Notes under the pieces: model-generated
Told to the model about the DNA's origin: nothing
What the model saw: only the letters and a program-made list of their open reading frames with translations
Databases searched by the model: none
Shown here: piece by piece, positions 50,511-58,498 of the stretch
How positions within the stretch are numbered: the stretch's first letter is position 1
Layout of the letters: each line of letters begins with the position of its first letter
Position numbers and translations under genes: made by a program
Source: Mycolicibacterium parafortuitum
Lineage (GTDB): Bacteria > Actinomycetota > Actinomycetes > Mycobacteriales > Mycobacteriaceae
NCBI RefSeq assembly: GCF_002086815.1
Contig: NZ_MVID01000023.1
Span: 1 to 64,000 of the forward strand
Reading direction: 5' to 3'
DNA length: 64,000 nt

Positions 50511-51167
50511 GTGCAAGAAGACGTTGACGGCCATCATCTCAGTCAGCCGCTACTCACACGTATCGGGGAAGAAGTACGTCGCCGGCGGCGCGCCTCCTCG
50601 ATGACGGTGCACCAGCTCGCCGAGTCGGCGGGATTGAGTCGCAAGATGGTCACGCAGGTGGAACTCGGCCAGGCGAACCCCAGCCTGAGGACGGTGGACC
50701 GACTGGCAGCGGCGTTGGGCGTGGAGTTCGCCACGCTGGCGCAGAGCCCAACGTCCGGCGGGGTCGAGGTGGTAGCTCGTCGCGACGATGCCGCTTCGTC
50801 GACGTCGGCAACAGGCGCGACTCTGGAGTTTCGCGTGGCGACCTCCGTACGTCCATCCGCCGAGTTGTGGGAGGGAACGCTGCCGCCCGGTGCCCGGCTG
50901 GCGACATCCGCCGGTCCGGACGGAAGCGAAGCACTGATATACGTCATCGACGGGACACTCACGCTGGCAGCGCAATCCGGGCCACCACTGAACGTGTGCG
51001 CCACGGAATCCGCCAGAGTGCCTGGCGATCAGCCGTATACCTACTCGAACGAGTCGTCGTCGACCACCCGCTTCGTGCGCGTCTTTCAGATGGGCGCCGG
51101 CGTGGCACAGGAAGATGCGAAACCTGCGACCGCGCCTCCGCCCCCACAGACGCCACCGAATCTGTAG
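50511..51167 (+). CDS. XRE family regulator with cupin domain
   Basis: A 218-residue regulator. The helix-turn-helix is at about 15-75 (RIGEEVRRRRRASSMTVHQL; AESAGLSRKMVTQVELGQAN; SLRTVDRLAAALGVEFATLA), and a cupin effector domain at about 100-200 (WEGTLPPGARLATSAGPDGS; ALIYVIDGTLTLAAQSGPPL; GDQPYTYSNESSSTTRFVRV). This layout is common in regulators of polyamine, amino acid or antibiotic efflux genes. Start GTG at 50511 with GGGAGG before it. It likely controls the divergent MFS gene. Confidence 0.87.
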   Translation: MQEDVDGHHLSQPLLTRIGEEVRRRRRASSMTVHQLAESAGLSRKMVTQVELGQANPSLRTVDRLAAALGVEFATLAQSPTSGGVEVVARRDDAASSTSATGATLEFRVATSVRPSAELWEGTLPPGARLATSAGPDGSEALIYVIDGTLTLAAQSGPPLNVCATESARVPGDQPYTYSNESSSTTRFVRVFQMGAGVAQEDAKPATAPPPPQTPPNL

Positions 51168-51262
51168 TTGTTGGCGAGATCCGGGCCTGACATCGCACAC
51201 CACTTCAGGGTCGGCGGGCCCCCGGGGTTGCTTTACCCGGCCGCACTGGGTTTCATCGAGAG

Positions 51263-51637
51263 ATGACACCCTCCCCCGACGACGTGGTGACCGAGTTCTG
51301 CGCGAAATGGTCGACACCCGACCCCGCCGAGCTGGCGTCGTACTTCACCGAAGACGGCGTGTACCACAACATTCCGATGGAGCGAGTGGTCGGCCGGACC
51401 GCCGTCGAGGAGTTCATCACCGACTTCACCGCGATGGTGGACGGGATCGACTTCCAGGTGCACCATCAGGTCAGCTCCGGCAATCTCGTCTTCAACGAGC
51501 GCACCGACGTGATGCGCTTCAAGGACGGCCGCGAACTCGCGCTACCGGTGACCGGGGTGTTCGAGATCGTCGACGGCCAGATCGCGGCGTGGCGCGACTA
51601 TTTCGACATGGCCACGGTCGCGGCCGCCTGGTCCTAG
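51263..51637 (+). CDS. Limonene-1,2-epoxide hydrolase/NTF2-like protein
   Basis: A 124-residue SnoaL/LEH-type protein. LEH catalytic residues (Asp-Arg-Asp) correspond to NERTDVMRFKDG (Arg-x-Asp) and AAWRDYFDMATV (Asp). FTEDGVYHNIPMERVVGRTA and EEFITDFTAM are typical of the cone-shaped pocket. M. tuberculosis EphG (Rv2740) is of this type and hydrolyses sterol and fatty epoxides, so a lipid epoxide is plausible. It overlaps the 3' end of the next, minus-strand gene by four bases. Confidence 0.8.
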   Translation: MTPSPDDVVTEFCAKWSTPDPAELASYFTEDGVYHNIPMERVVGRTAVEEFITDFTAMVDGIDFQVHHQVSSGNLVFNERTDVMRFKDGRELALPVTGVFEIVDGQIAAWRDYFDMATVAAAWS

Positions 51638-52569
51638 ACCAGAAGCGGCACCGAAGCCAGGCGGTCGTCGGTCAGGATCTCGAACATCGCCCGCCGGCTC
51701 ACCAGCTCAGTGCGTTCGAACGCCTTGCCCGCCACCTGGATCCGGCAATGCGCGAGCGCCGAGTTGTAGCAGTACTTGGCCCCGCCGTGGGTGTCGGGGT
51801 AGGTCAGGCCGATGACATCGTCCGGCGTGGTGGTGATCTCGCCTTCGATCATGTGCTCACCCACCCGGGCACCGAACGTCCAGCGGAACGGGGTGTACCG
51901 GCCGTGGGTGTGCAGGCTGCCCCGGATCGCGCGCACCGCGAACTCCTCGCCGGCGTGGCGCAGCACGAACAGCGTGACCCCCGGTAAGAGCACCGGCCCG
52001 AGCGCGGCGCGCGCCGTGACGATCTCGAGGGTCGAGTCGGGCGCATTGTCGAAGCCGCAGATCTGGCCGTAGGCGTACGCCGGGGTGTGTCGGGTCCCCC
52101 AGTTGTGGTTGACGCTGCCGACCCAGCCGGCGACGTCGACGCCGTGCCCGCGGCTCTCCACCCGGCCGTCGAACCGCGCTTTGGGGTGGCGGACCGTCGT
52201 CTTGGCCGTCGGGAACCTGCGCCGGTAGGCGCGCTCGGTGAGCACCCGCACCGGGTCCTGCCCGTCCGGCGTGATGGACAGATCCCAGCGAGCGTCGGGA
52301 ATCGTTCCCGCTGCGGCCGTGTCATCGAGCGTGGTGTCGGCGATCCGCGCCGCCCACGGGTCGGCATCGAAGTTCGCGTCGTCGATCGCGTACTGCTGCC
52401 TGACCGCCCGGTGACCGGCCGGATCGAACATCATCACCCACACGTCGGCGGTCACCGAGCCGGCCGTCGGGAGCAGCAGCGTCTCTCGCAGCCACACCGC
52501 GCGGTCGGCGTCCGGGTCGTTCGCCCGGACGAAACGACTCTCGTAGTAGGGGGCCTTCGCGGTGATCAC
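51634..52569 (-). CDS. AttH/CrtC lipocalin-like family protein
   Basis: A 311-residue protein of a mycobacterial family with two lipocalin-like beta domains ([60 protein letters not shown]). The SVNHNWG segment resembles that of AttH/hydroxyneurosporene synthase (CrtC)-type hydratases. Function is not established. The GTG start at 52569 is within the palindrome GTGATCAC that also carries an unused GTG of the cyclase gene on the other strand. Convergent with the LEH-like gene. Confidence 0.68.
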   Translation of the reverse strand: MITAKAPYYESRFVRANDPDADRAVWLRETLLLPTAGSVTADVWVMMFDPAGHRAVRQQYAIDDANFDADPWAARIADTTLDDTAAAGTIPDARWDLSITPDGQDPVRVLTERAYRRRFPTAKTTVRHPKARFDGRVESRGHGVDVAGWVGSVNHNWGTRHTPAYAYGQICGFDNAPDSTLEIVTARAALGPVLLPGVTLFVLRHAGEEFAVRAIRGSLHTHGRYTPFRWTFGARVGEHMIEGEITTTPDDVIGLTYPDTHGGAKYCYNSALAHCRIQVAGKAFERTELVSRRAMFEILTDDRLASVPLLV

Positions 52570-52594
52570 GTCATCAGCATCCAATACTGGAGCG

Positions 52595-53395
52595 GTGACG
52601 GGAATGGTGATCCTGGCGGGCGCGCTGGCGGTGCTGGCCGCCGGACTCGGGGCCGCACTGGCGGTGCAGACCCGTCGTCTCCAGCGCAGCCGGGACGAGG
52701 CCGACGAACTACGCCGCCGCCTCGACGCCCGCCAGATGCTGGTCTCCGGCGGCACGAAGGCGGTCAAAACGGTCTGGCAGACCGCCAACATCCTGCGCCG
52801 GGACGGGCTCGGAGCGGCGGTGCGGTCCTCGATCGAGGAACTCGCCGACTGGGCCGAGGTCGAGCGGCCCGATCTGGCCCGGCTGGCGCCCAACGGCCGG
52901 CTGGCGATCATGTTCTCCGACATCGAGGAGTCCACGGCGCTCAACGAGCGGATCGGTGACCGCGCGTTCGTCCGGTTGCTCGGCAGACACGACAAGACGG
53001 TGCGCAGGTTCGTCGACCGGCACGGCGGCCATGTCGTCAAGAGCCAGGGCGACGGGTTCATGGTGGCGTTCGCCCAGCCCGAGCCGGCGGTGCGGTGCGG
53101 ACTCGACATCCAGCGCTCGCTGCACAGGCGTCCCGGCGACATCCGGGTTCGCATCGGCATCCACACCGGCAAGTCCGTCCTGCGCGGTGACGACGTATTC
53201 GGGCGCAACGTCGCGATGGCCGCGCGGGTGGCCGGGCAGGCCGACGGCGGGGAGATCCTGCTCAGCAGTGCGGTCTACGAGGCGGTCTGCCAGTGCGAGG
53301 ACCTGGAGTTCGACCGCGAGCGGGACGCCGAGCTGAAGGGGTTCTCGGGCACCCACACGCTCTACCCGGTGCGGTCGGCCTCCGCGAGCCGCTGA
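52595..53395 (+). CDS. Membrane-anchored class III adenylate/guanylate cyclase
   Basis: A 266-residue cyclase. One N-terminal helix ([20 protein letters not shown]) and a helical linker precede the catalytic domain (about 105-260). Metal-binding Asp in [14 protein letters not shown], Lys and Asp in [13 protein letters not shown], and the transition-state Asn/Arg in [12 protein letters not shown] are present, so it should be active. The substrate-defining pair (Lys, Asp-like) points to ATP. GTG at 52595 is preferred to an upstream GTG at 52562 that would overlap the divergent gene start. Confidence 0.82.
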   Translation: MTGMVILAGALAVLAAGLGAALAVQTRRLQRSRDEADELRRRLDARQMLVSGGTKAVKTVWQTANILRRDGLGAAVRSSIEELADWAEVERPDLARLAPNGRLAIMFSDIEESTALNERIGDRAFVRLLGRHDKTVRRFVDRHGGHVVKSQGDGFMVAFAQPEPAVRCGLDIQRSLHRRPGDIRVRIGIHTGKSVLRGDDVFGRNVAMAARVAGQADGGEILLSSAVYEAVCQCEDLEFDRERDAELKGFSGTHTLYPVRSASASR

Positions 53396-53523
53396 TGCAG
53401 ACGCGCGCGGATGTCGTCCGGGGTGTAGGCCCGCCGGCGGCGTTGATCGCGGGCGACCAGAACTCCGCCGGCAACCACGCCCGCGACACCCGCCAGCCCC
53501 AGCCACTTCCAGATCCCGCGCAT
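53362..53523 (-). CDS. Small conserved membrane protein (53 aa)
   Basis: A 53-residue protein: one membrane helix ([20 protein letters not shown]) followed by a basic tail [20 protein letters not shown]. It overlaps the cyclase gene by 34 bases on the opposite strand. I recall similar small proteins in other mycobacteria, but know no function. Start ATG at 53523. Confidence 0.6.
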   Translation of the reverse strand: MRGIWKWLGLAGVAGVVAGGVLVARDQRRRRAYTPDDIRARLHQRLAEADRTG

Positions 53524-53538
53524 ACCGGACAGTCTGCA

Positions 53539-53544
53539 TAAGCT
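53539..53544 (+). promoter_or_regulatory. -10 box TAAGCT before the papain-like gene
   Basis: TAAGCT matches TANNNT and ends six bases before the GTG at 53551. The intervening GCGGGG could also act as a weak ribosome site. Confidence 0.4.
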
Positions 53545-53550
53545 GCGGGG

Positions 53551-54243
53551 GTGAATCCAAGCACGGTGCCTCTGGAGCGCGCGCTGGACGAAACCCGCAC
53601 CGGCGATATCTGGCTGTTCCGCGGCCATTCCGGACCCGACCGGGCCATCCAGTCGATGACCAACAGCCCGGTGAACCACGTCGGCATGACCGTGGCGATC
53701 GACGATCTGCCGCCGCTGATCTGGCATGCGGAACTGGGCGACAAGCTACTCGATCTGTGGACGGGCACGAATCACCGCGGGGTGCAGCTCAACGATCTGC
53801 GCGAGGCGGTGCTCCGGTGGGTGCACACCTACGGCCAGCGGTGCTGGCTGCGCCAGCTGAGCCCGGACGTGACACGCGAGCAGGAGGACCGGATGCTGCG
53901 CGTCATCGCCCGGATGGACGGGACGCCGTTCCCGACGACGGCCCGGCTGACAGGACGCTGGATGCGCGGCCGGATTCCGACCGTCAGTGACTTCACCCGG
54001 GGAATTCCGTTCGTGCACAGCAAGGTTCGTGAGTCGGCGGAACGCCGGAAGGCGCAGAAGGTCAAAGTCGGGATGGAGACGGCCTACTGCGCGGAGACGG
54101 TGGCGATCACCTACGAGGAGATGGGATTGTTGGAGACCGAGAAGCACTCCAACTGGTTCGACCCGGGTTCGTTCTGGAGCGGTGACGTGCTGCCGCTGGC
54201 GTCTGGCTATCGGCTCGGCGCGGAGATCACGGTACTGGCCTAG
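53551..54243 (+). CDS. Permuted papain-like (YiiX/NlpC-P60-type) protein
   Basis: A 230-residue protein. TGDIWLFRGHSGPDRAIQSM and NSPVNHVGMTVAID carry the His of a circularly permuted NlpC/P60 fold, and METAYCAETVAITYEEMGLL carries the candidate catalytic Cys, in the reversed order (His first, Cys later) typical of YiiX/LRAT-like proteins. Such enzymes act as amidases or acyltransferases on lipids or peptides. No signal peptide, so a cytosolic place is likely. Substrate unknown. Start GTG at 53551. Confidence 0.65.
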   Translation: MNPSTVPLERALDETRTGDIWLFRGHSGPDRAIQSMTNSPVNHVGMTVAIDDLPPLIWHAELGDKLLDLWTGTNHRGVQLNDLREAVLRWVHTYGQRCWLRQLSPDVTREQEDRMLRVIARMDGTPFPTTARLTGRWMRGRIPTVSDFTRGIPFVHSKVRESAERRKAQKVKVGMETAYCAETVAITYEEMGLLETEKHSNWFDPGSFWSGDVLPLASGYRLGAEITVLA

Positions 54244-54350
54244 CCACCGGTGGTGCCGGGAGTCCCGAAACGCCGTCCGATATCCAGCGGTGGGGGTTGG
54301 TCAGGTGGTTTGCTGTTGGTGAATTCGGCAGTTGACGAGGGAGCGCAGGC

Positions 54351-54989
54351 ATGGCGACGCCAACCGATCGGCACGCCCCAGCGCCCAACTCGCCCGGCCG
54401 GGGGACGTCCCGGGCGCGGACGTCGGCCATCTGGATCGTCATCGCGGCACTGGTGACAGTGGCCGTCGTCGTCATCATCATGAACTCCCGGGTGCAGGAA
54501 TTGGAGGTGCAATCCATTCCGGCGCAACCGGAGTCGGCGTCAGACTGGGTCGCGGGACCGGTTGTGGACGACCCTCCGCCGTCGACGCGTCGGCAGGCAC
54601 CGCCACCTGCGCCCGCGGCGTCCGCGGTTCCCACGGTCGCGCCGGCACCGGCGCCGGCACTCCCCCAGACATCCGGACCGGCCGTGGATGCGCGGGGGTA
54701 TGTCGACTCACCGCGCTGCGGCGCGAACGAGACGGCGGCGCTGATCGCCCGCACCGATCGGGCGCTGGTGGTGATCTGCGAGTCGGCCGACGGGACGTAC
54801 GAGTATCAAGGGGTACGGCTCAGCGACGGGGCGTCCCTGGAGCTCGACGACGTCCGGCCGATGCCGGGAGGTTTTGAGGTGCGCAACGGCGGAACCACCT
54901 ACCGGTTGTCACCGACGGAACTCGTGGTGATCTCCGGGGAGGATCTACAGAGTCGCGATCCGATGGTGGAATACCGGACCGCCGGTTAG
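54351..54989 (+). CDS. Membrane-anchored protein with Pro-rich linker, unknown function
   Basis: A 212-residue protein. A basic/Pro-rich N-terminus and a single helix (IWIVIAALVTVAVVVIIMNS) anchor it, followed by a Pro/Ala linker (PPPAPAASAVPTVAPAPAPA) and an extracellular C-terminal domain of about 95 residues with two Cys (SPRCGANETAALIART, VVICESADGTYEYQGVRLSD). I do not recognise a named family. The design resembles serine/threonine kinase sensor ectodomains, though no kinase is here. The stop overlaps the stop region of the next gene on the other strand. Confidence 0.7.
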   Translation: MATPTDRHAPAPNSPGRGTSRARTSAIWIVIAALVTVAVVVIIMNSRVQELEVQSIPAQPESASDWVAGPVVDDPPPSTRRQAPPPAPAASAVPTVAPAPAPALPQTSGPAVDARGYVDSPRCGANETAALIARTDRALVVICESADGTYEYQGVRLSDGASLELDDVRPMPGGFEVRNGGTTYRLSPTELVVISGEDLQSRDPMVEYRTAG

Positions 54990-55435
54990 GCCAGGTATTC
55001 GAACGCTTCGCCGCCAGGCTGCCAGCTCGACGGCTCGGCGTCGCGGAAGTCCGACAGCATCGCGATTTGCGGACCGCGCAGCTCGTCGGCGGTGGGTCGC
55101 ACCTTCACCGAGACCTCGGCAAACTCGATGCGCAGCCCGAGCAGGGGCGCTTCGTGGGTGGCGGTGACGTGCTGCCCGATCAACGCGCGAATGCTGTCCG
55201 CGTAGCCGGGGTCGCCGTCGTTCAGTGCGCCCGACGGCGTCTCGACGGTCGGCATCACCTCGCAGGTCAACACCGGGTTCTCGGCAGAGTTCAGGTGAGC
55301 AAACGAGAACTGCACGTACCCGCCGTTGAAGTGCACCGATTGCAGGTGGTAGCCCACCAGCCGCGACAGCAGTGCGTTGTACTCGTACTCTGTCCGGCTA
55401 TGCCGTGATGCGGTCGATCGATCCTGTTGGTTCAT
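54986..55435 (-). CDS. Hypothetical protein (149 aa) with coupled leader ORF
   Basis: A 149-residue soluble protein without signal peptide: LVGYHLQSVHFNGGYVQFSF, LTCEVMPTVETPSGALNDGD and LGLRIEFAEVSVKVRPTADE suggest a small beta-sandwich. Family not recognised. It may be a mycobacterial small orphan. The ATG overlaps the TGA of a 16-residue upstream ORF (ATGA), pointing to translational coupling. It has the AT-rich promoter region at 55521-55526 upstream. Confidence 0.65.
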   Translation of the reverse strand: MNQQDRSTASRHSRTEYEYNALLSRLVGYHLQSVHFNGGYVQFSFAHLNSAENPVLTCEVMPTVETPSGALNDGDPGYADSIRALIGQHVTATHEAPLLGLRIEFAEVSVKVRPTADELRGPQIAMLSDFRDAEPSSWQPGGEAFEYLA

Positions 55436-55482
55436 CTGCCGATGAGCTCGCCGTCGGTAGTCGCGTTCAGAGTCTCAGCCAT
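55432..55482 (-). CDS. Short upstream ORF coupled to the 149-aa gene (16 aa)
   Basis: MAETLNATTDGELIGR, 16 residues, in frame with a TGA that overlaps the next ATG as ATGA. Position and overlap suggest a regulatory leader or coupling ORF. No clear Shine-Dalgarno sequence is seen. Confidence 0.4.
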   Translation of the reverse strand: MAETLNATTDGELIGR

Positions 55483-55520
55483 CTATGTATCCCGCATTGT
55501 CATTGCGTATCGAACCATAA

Positions 55521-55526
55521 ATTGTA
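55521..55526 (-). promoter_or_regulatory. -10 box TACAAT in an AT-rich intergenic region
   Basis: On the minus strand TACAAT matches TANNNT closely. It is in a ~175-base gap (55436-55610) far richer in A/T than its surroundings, and would start a transcript about 31 bases before the 16-residue leader ORF. Confidence 0.4.
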
Positions 55527-55610
55527 TTAAGACAGTAACTTAACGATCCGTCCTTGTGTGCGTCAGCTAAATCTGTGAACAAGTTGTAAAGGAAACGAGC
55601 CGTGCTCGGC

Positions 55611-57205
55611 TCAGAACGGCGGCAGGTCGGCGCCGTTGCTAGGCGGTAACGGCTTTCCTTCGCGGCGGTGTTTCTCCGCCGCAGCGGCGTCGGCAGCGCG
55701 TTGCCGTTCGAGGGCGCGGCGCATCGCGTTGTGGTCGCGTTCGGCGTTGATTCGCGCGGCGACGTCGGCGGCGCGGGTGCGCGACCGAGTGGGCATGCGT
55801 TTCTCGCGGCACTCTGCGGGCGGCGGCTGAGCCGTCGGGGGTAGCGCGGCGGTGGTGACCCCCCAGGCAGGGAAGAAAAGTCGGCTGCCGGGCACGGTGG
55901 TGTAGGTGTGCCCGGTCGGGGTGGTCCAGATCAGGGTGCCGTCGGGGAGCTGGGTGTCACGCCAGCCGTCGACGAAGGTCTTGGCCAGGTGGTGGGTGCG
56001 GCATTTGCAGCTCAGATTGGACGGATGGGTGGGTCCGTAGGGCCACGGCACGACGTGGTCGATGTCGCAGCGCTCGGCGGGCACATCGCAGCCCGGGAAT
56101 CGGCAGAACAGATCACGGGCACGCACGAACGCGGCCAACTTCGCCGACGGTTGATAGTGCGGTTCCGCTTCGGGGCCGGGGGTCCACAGCGGCTTGATGC
56201 GGGCGCCGCCGCGCAGGGCCTCCGCCAGAGCCGGAGTCGGCATGATCGTGGCGCCGGGCAACAACGCCACCCCCGAATCCGCCGGCGGGGCGGGCTCAGG
56301 AGCCTCCTCCTCTTCCCCCGAGTTCTCGACGTCCTGCGGTTGCCGTGTGGCGTGCAGGCGTTCTTGTTCGCGGTCTTCGGCGGCGATCAGCTCGTGCGCC
56401 GCGGCCAGCGCGGCAGGGTCGGCGAGCACCGAGATCACGATCGGCGAGACCGGAGCAGCGGTAGGTGCCGGGCACGTCGGGGACCCACACCGGCAGGCAA
56501 GCACCGTGTCCCCGCGCAGGTACGCCCCGACCGCATCGGAGCGTCGCACCCCCGCGCTGCGCGGATCCTCAGCACACAACCCGTTGAGCATCGCGGTGAC
56601 GCGAGCCTTGAACACCGCGGCGTCCCCGGCCATCACGTGCCCCCAGATCGCCACGATCTCATTCGGGTCGTCGGCCGCGCCGATATGCATATCGCGGGTC
56701 TTGACCACCTCACGAGCCCGGCGCACCGCATCCGGGTCGTGCCGATCGATGACCGCATCGAGAGCTTTGCCCAGGCGGTCGTCCGACAACGGCCCCCACC
56801 GGGTGGCCTTCTCGGCGATGTCGGCGTCCACCTCGGACAGCACTCGATCGTCGGTGATCAACGACGTGCGCCAGGTGATCTCCGAAACCACCGCGGCGCC
56901 AGCCGGCCCTGCGCGAACAGTGCAGCGACCTTCGGTAGCCGCTCGCGCAGCGCGACCGCGATCCGCATCTGCCCCGACGCCCGTCGTGTCGACATCGACA
57001 GCGCCGCGCCGACCACCCCGGCACAGTCGGCCCACGAGTCGTACACGTAGTAGTCGCGAACCTCGTCGTAGGTCACCGTGGCGTGCACCAGTGCCGCGAT
57101 CGCCGCGGCCTTGCGGGCCGCCGCCCGAGCCTCGTCGCGCGCGGCCCGTTCGATCTCATCCACGAGCTCACCCGGAGCCCTTGCGGCGAATTCCCGATCG
57201 AACAT
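55611..57205 (-). pseudogene. Frameshifted 13E12-type HNH endonuclease (DUF222) gene
   Basis: A 13E12 repeat family gene in two frames. The N-terminal part (MFDREFAARAPGELVDEIER, then ARKAAAIAALVHATVTYDEV) is in the frame ending after LFAQGRLAP, and the rest, from AAVVSEITWRTSLITDD through the HNH domain CRFPGCDVPAERCDIDHVVP to the C-terminal Lys/Pro tail, is in another. Joining the frames needs one added base near 56896-56903, in the GCGCC after the Leu codon. HNH residues are intact. It could be a real single-base loss or a sequencing error; 13E12 proteins belong to a mobile-like repeat family. Confidence 0.85.
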
Positions 57206-57212
57206 ATGTGCG

Positions 57213-57218
57213 ATTCTA
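57213..57218 (-). promoter_or_regulatory. -10 box TAGAAT, leaderless promoter of the 13E12 gene
   Basis: On the minus strand TAGAAT ends seven bases before the ATG at 57205. No Shine-Dalgarno sequence. Confidence 0.6.
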
Positions 57219-57299
57219 CCCTCGCACACCGACCTCGGACGCACCGATCCTGCCACCTGGGGATCAATTCCTGCCTGGGGAAATGTCTGGGCTGACCTG

Positions 57300-57312
57300 C
57301 TGGTTTAACCAG
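57300..57312. promoter_or_regulatory. 13-bp palindrome upstream of small secreted protein gene
   Basis: CTGGTTTAACCAG is fully symmetrical around a single T. It lies about 43 bases before the ATG at 57355 and could be an operator. Confidence 0.35.
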
Positions 57313-57354
57313 TCAGACCACCAAGAATCACCACCGCAGGGAAGAAGAGCGATC

Positions 57355-57657
57355 ATGAAGAACCTGACCATCGCCACCACCGCCGCCGCCGCTCTGTCCG
57401 CCGCGTTCCTGGGCCTGGCCGCCCCCGCCCTGGCCGCCCCGTCGGGCACCGGCGACGCGCAATCCACCATCGCCCAGCTCGAATCCCAGGGCAACCGGGT
57501 GATCGTGAAGAAGCTCTCCGACGCCCCGCTGAAGGATGCCAACGTCGTCGGCGTCAACCGGGGGCCCGCCATCCGCGGCACCGTCCAGGACAACTTCAAC
57601 GACCGGCTGTACCAGAACACCATCACCGGGCACGTCTACTACGTCAACGTCCGCTGA
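57355..57657 (+). CDS. Small secreted protein of unknown function
   Basis: A 100-residue exported protein: signal peptide MKNLTIATTAAAALSAAFLG then ALA cleavage near residue 28, and a mature part of about 72 residues (QSTIAQLESQGNRVIVKKLS; DAPLKDANVVGVNRGPAIRG; TGHVYYVNVR). I recall many mycobacterial paralogs with the QxTIxxLxxQGxxVIVxxxxxxPLxxxxVVxVRxG pattern, all of unknown role. GAAGAAGAG is a weak ribosome site. A perfect hairpin follows. Confidence 0.78.
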   Translation: MKNLTIATTAAAALSAAFLGLAAPALAAPSGTGDAQSTIAQLESQGNRVIVKKLSDAPLKDANVVGVNRGPAIRGTVQDNFNDRLYQNTITGHVYYVNVR

Positions 57658-57667
57658 CTTCCCTGGG

Positions 57668-57703
57668 CAGTAAGGCCACCTCCGCGCGGAGGTGGCCTTA
57701 CTG
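57668..57703 (+). terminator. Perfect 36-bp palindromic terminator
   Basis: CAGTAAGGCCACCTCCGC and its exact complement form an 18-base-arm hairpin without spacer, followed by TTTGCGG. It lies 10 bases after the stop of the small secreted protein gene. Confidence 0.8.
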
Positions 57704-57768
57704 TTTGCGGGCCCAGGCGTGCCACGTTCGTGACCGGTTTGCGACTGCCGGCGGGCAAGGTGGTACCG

Positions 57769-57990
57769 ATGACGGCGTTCGGCGTGCTCGTGGCATTGGC
57801 CGCTGCAATGTGTCTCGGTTATGCGATCGGGTACCGCCGGGGAGCGCGGACCCCTCCGTGGCGCAAGCGCATGAGCCGTCCCGCGCTCGCCCGCCAGGCG
57901 GCCGGCTTGATCACGCTGGCCGCGCTGAGCCAACTGCAGCGCGTCGCGCACCGACGGCTACCGATGCGCCCGCGAAGCCGAGCGCGGTAG
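57769..57990 (+). CDS. Small membrane protein (73 aa)
   Basis: A 73-residue protein: a membrane helix (AFGVLVALAAAMCLGYAIGY) and a basic tail (RRGARTPPWRKRM, RQAAGLITLAALSQLQRVAH, RRLPMRPRSRAR). No family recognised. ATG at 57769 chosen because the earlier GTG at 57730 adds only non-conserved residues. Its stop TAG forms part of the -10 box of the next gene. Confidence 0.55.
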   Translation: MTAFGVLVALAAAMCLGYAIGYRRGARTPPWRKRMSRPALARQAAGLITLAALSQLQRVAHRRLPMRPRSRAR

Positions 57991-57993
57991 GTT
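57988..57993 (+). promoter_or_regulatory. -10 box TAGGTT, leaderless promoter of the Ddn-like gene
   Basis: TAGGTT ends six bases before the ATG at 58000 and includes the stop codon TAG of the preceding gene. Confidence 0.5.
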
Positions 57994-57999
57994 TCCCGA

Positions 58000-58494
58000 A
58001 TGCCGTTGCGCTACGTCGACCCTCACCGCCGACGCGGTCCTCAGTACGACAAAGGGGTCCGCATCGGACGGTCTCCGATCGGGCAGTTCATGGCGCGCCA
58101 CATCGCCCGGCGAACCGACCCCATCCTCTTCCGCCTCACCAACGGCCGGATCAACATGGGCCCGATCGTCAACGCGCCGCTGCGGACGACGGGCGCGAAG
58201 TCCGGTAAGCCGCGCGAGGTTCAGCTGACCTACTTCCACGACGGCTCTGATGTCATCCTCGTCGCGTCGAACTTCGGCCAGGACAAGCACCCACAGTGGT
58301 ACCACAACCTGAAAGCCAACCCGGACTGCACTTTCGGCCAGGAGCCCTTCACCGCCGTCGAGGTGACAGACCCTCAGGAGCGCGCGCGCCTGTACGGTCT
58401 CGCGGAGCGCGTGTACGCCGGTTACGGCGACTATCGCGAGATGACGGCGGCCACCGGACGCGAGATCCCGGTGTTCCGGTTGAAACCGCGGTGA
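58000..58494 (+). CDS. Deazaflavin (F420)-dependent nitroreductase family protein (Ddn-like)
   Basis: A 164-residue split-barrel protein of the Ddn/DUF385 group, which uses coenzyme F420. Motifs are LTNGRINMGPIVNAPLRTTG, AKSGKPREVQLTYFHDGSDV, FGQDKHPQWYHNLKANPDCT and DYREMTAATGREIPVFRLKP. In M. tuberculosis Ddn activates nitroimidazoles and reduces menaquinone. A similar role here is inferred. Leaderless -10 box before the ATG. Confidence 0.88.
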   Translation: MPLRYVDPHRRRGPQYDKGVRIGRSPIGQFMARHIARRTDPILFRLTNGRINMGPIVNAPLRTTGAKSGKPREVQLTYFHDGSDVILVASNFGQDKHPQWYHNLKANPDCTFGQEPFTAVEVTDPQERARLYGLAERVYAGYGDYREMTAATGREIPVFRLKPR

Positions 58495-58498
58495 CACG

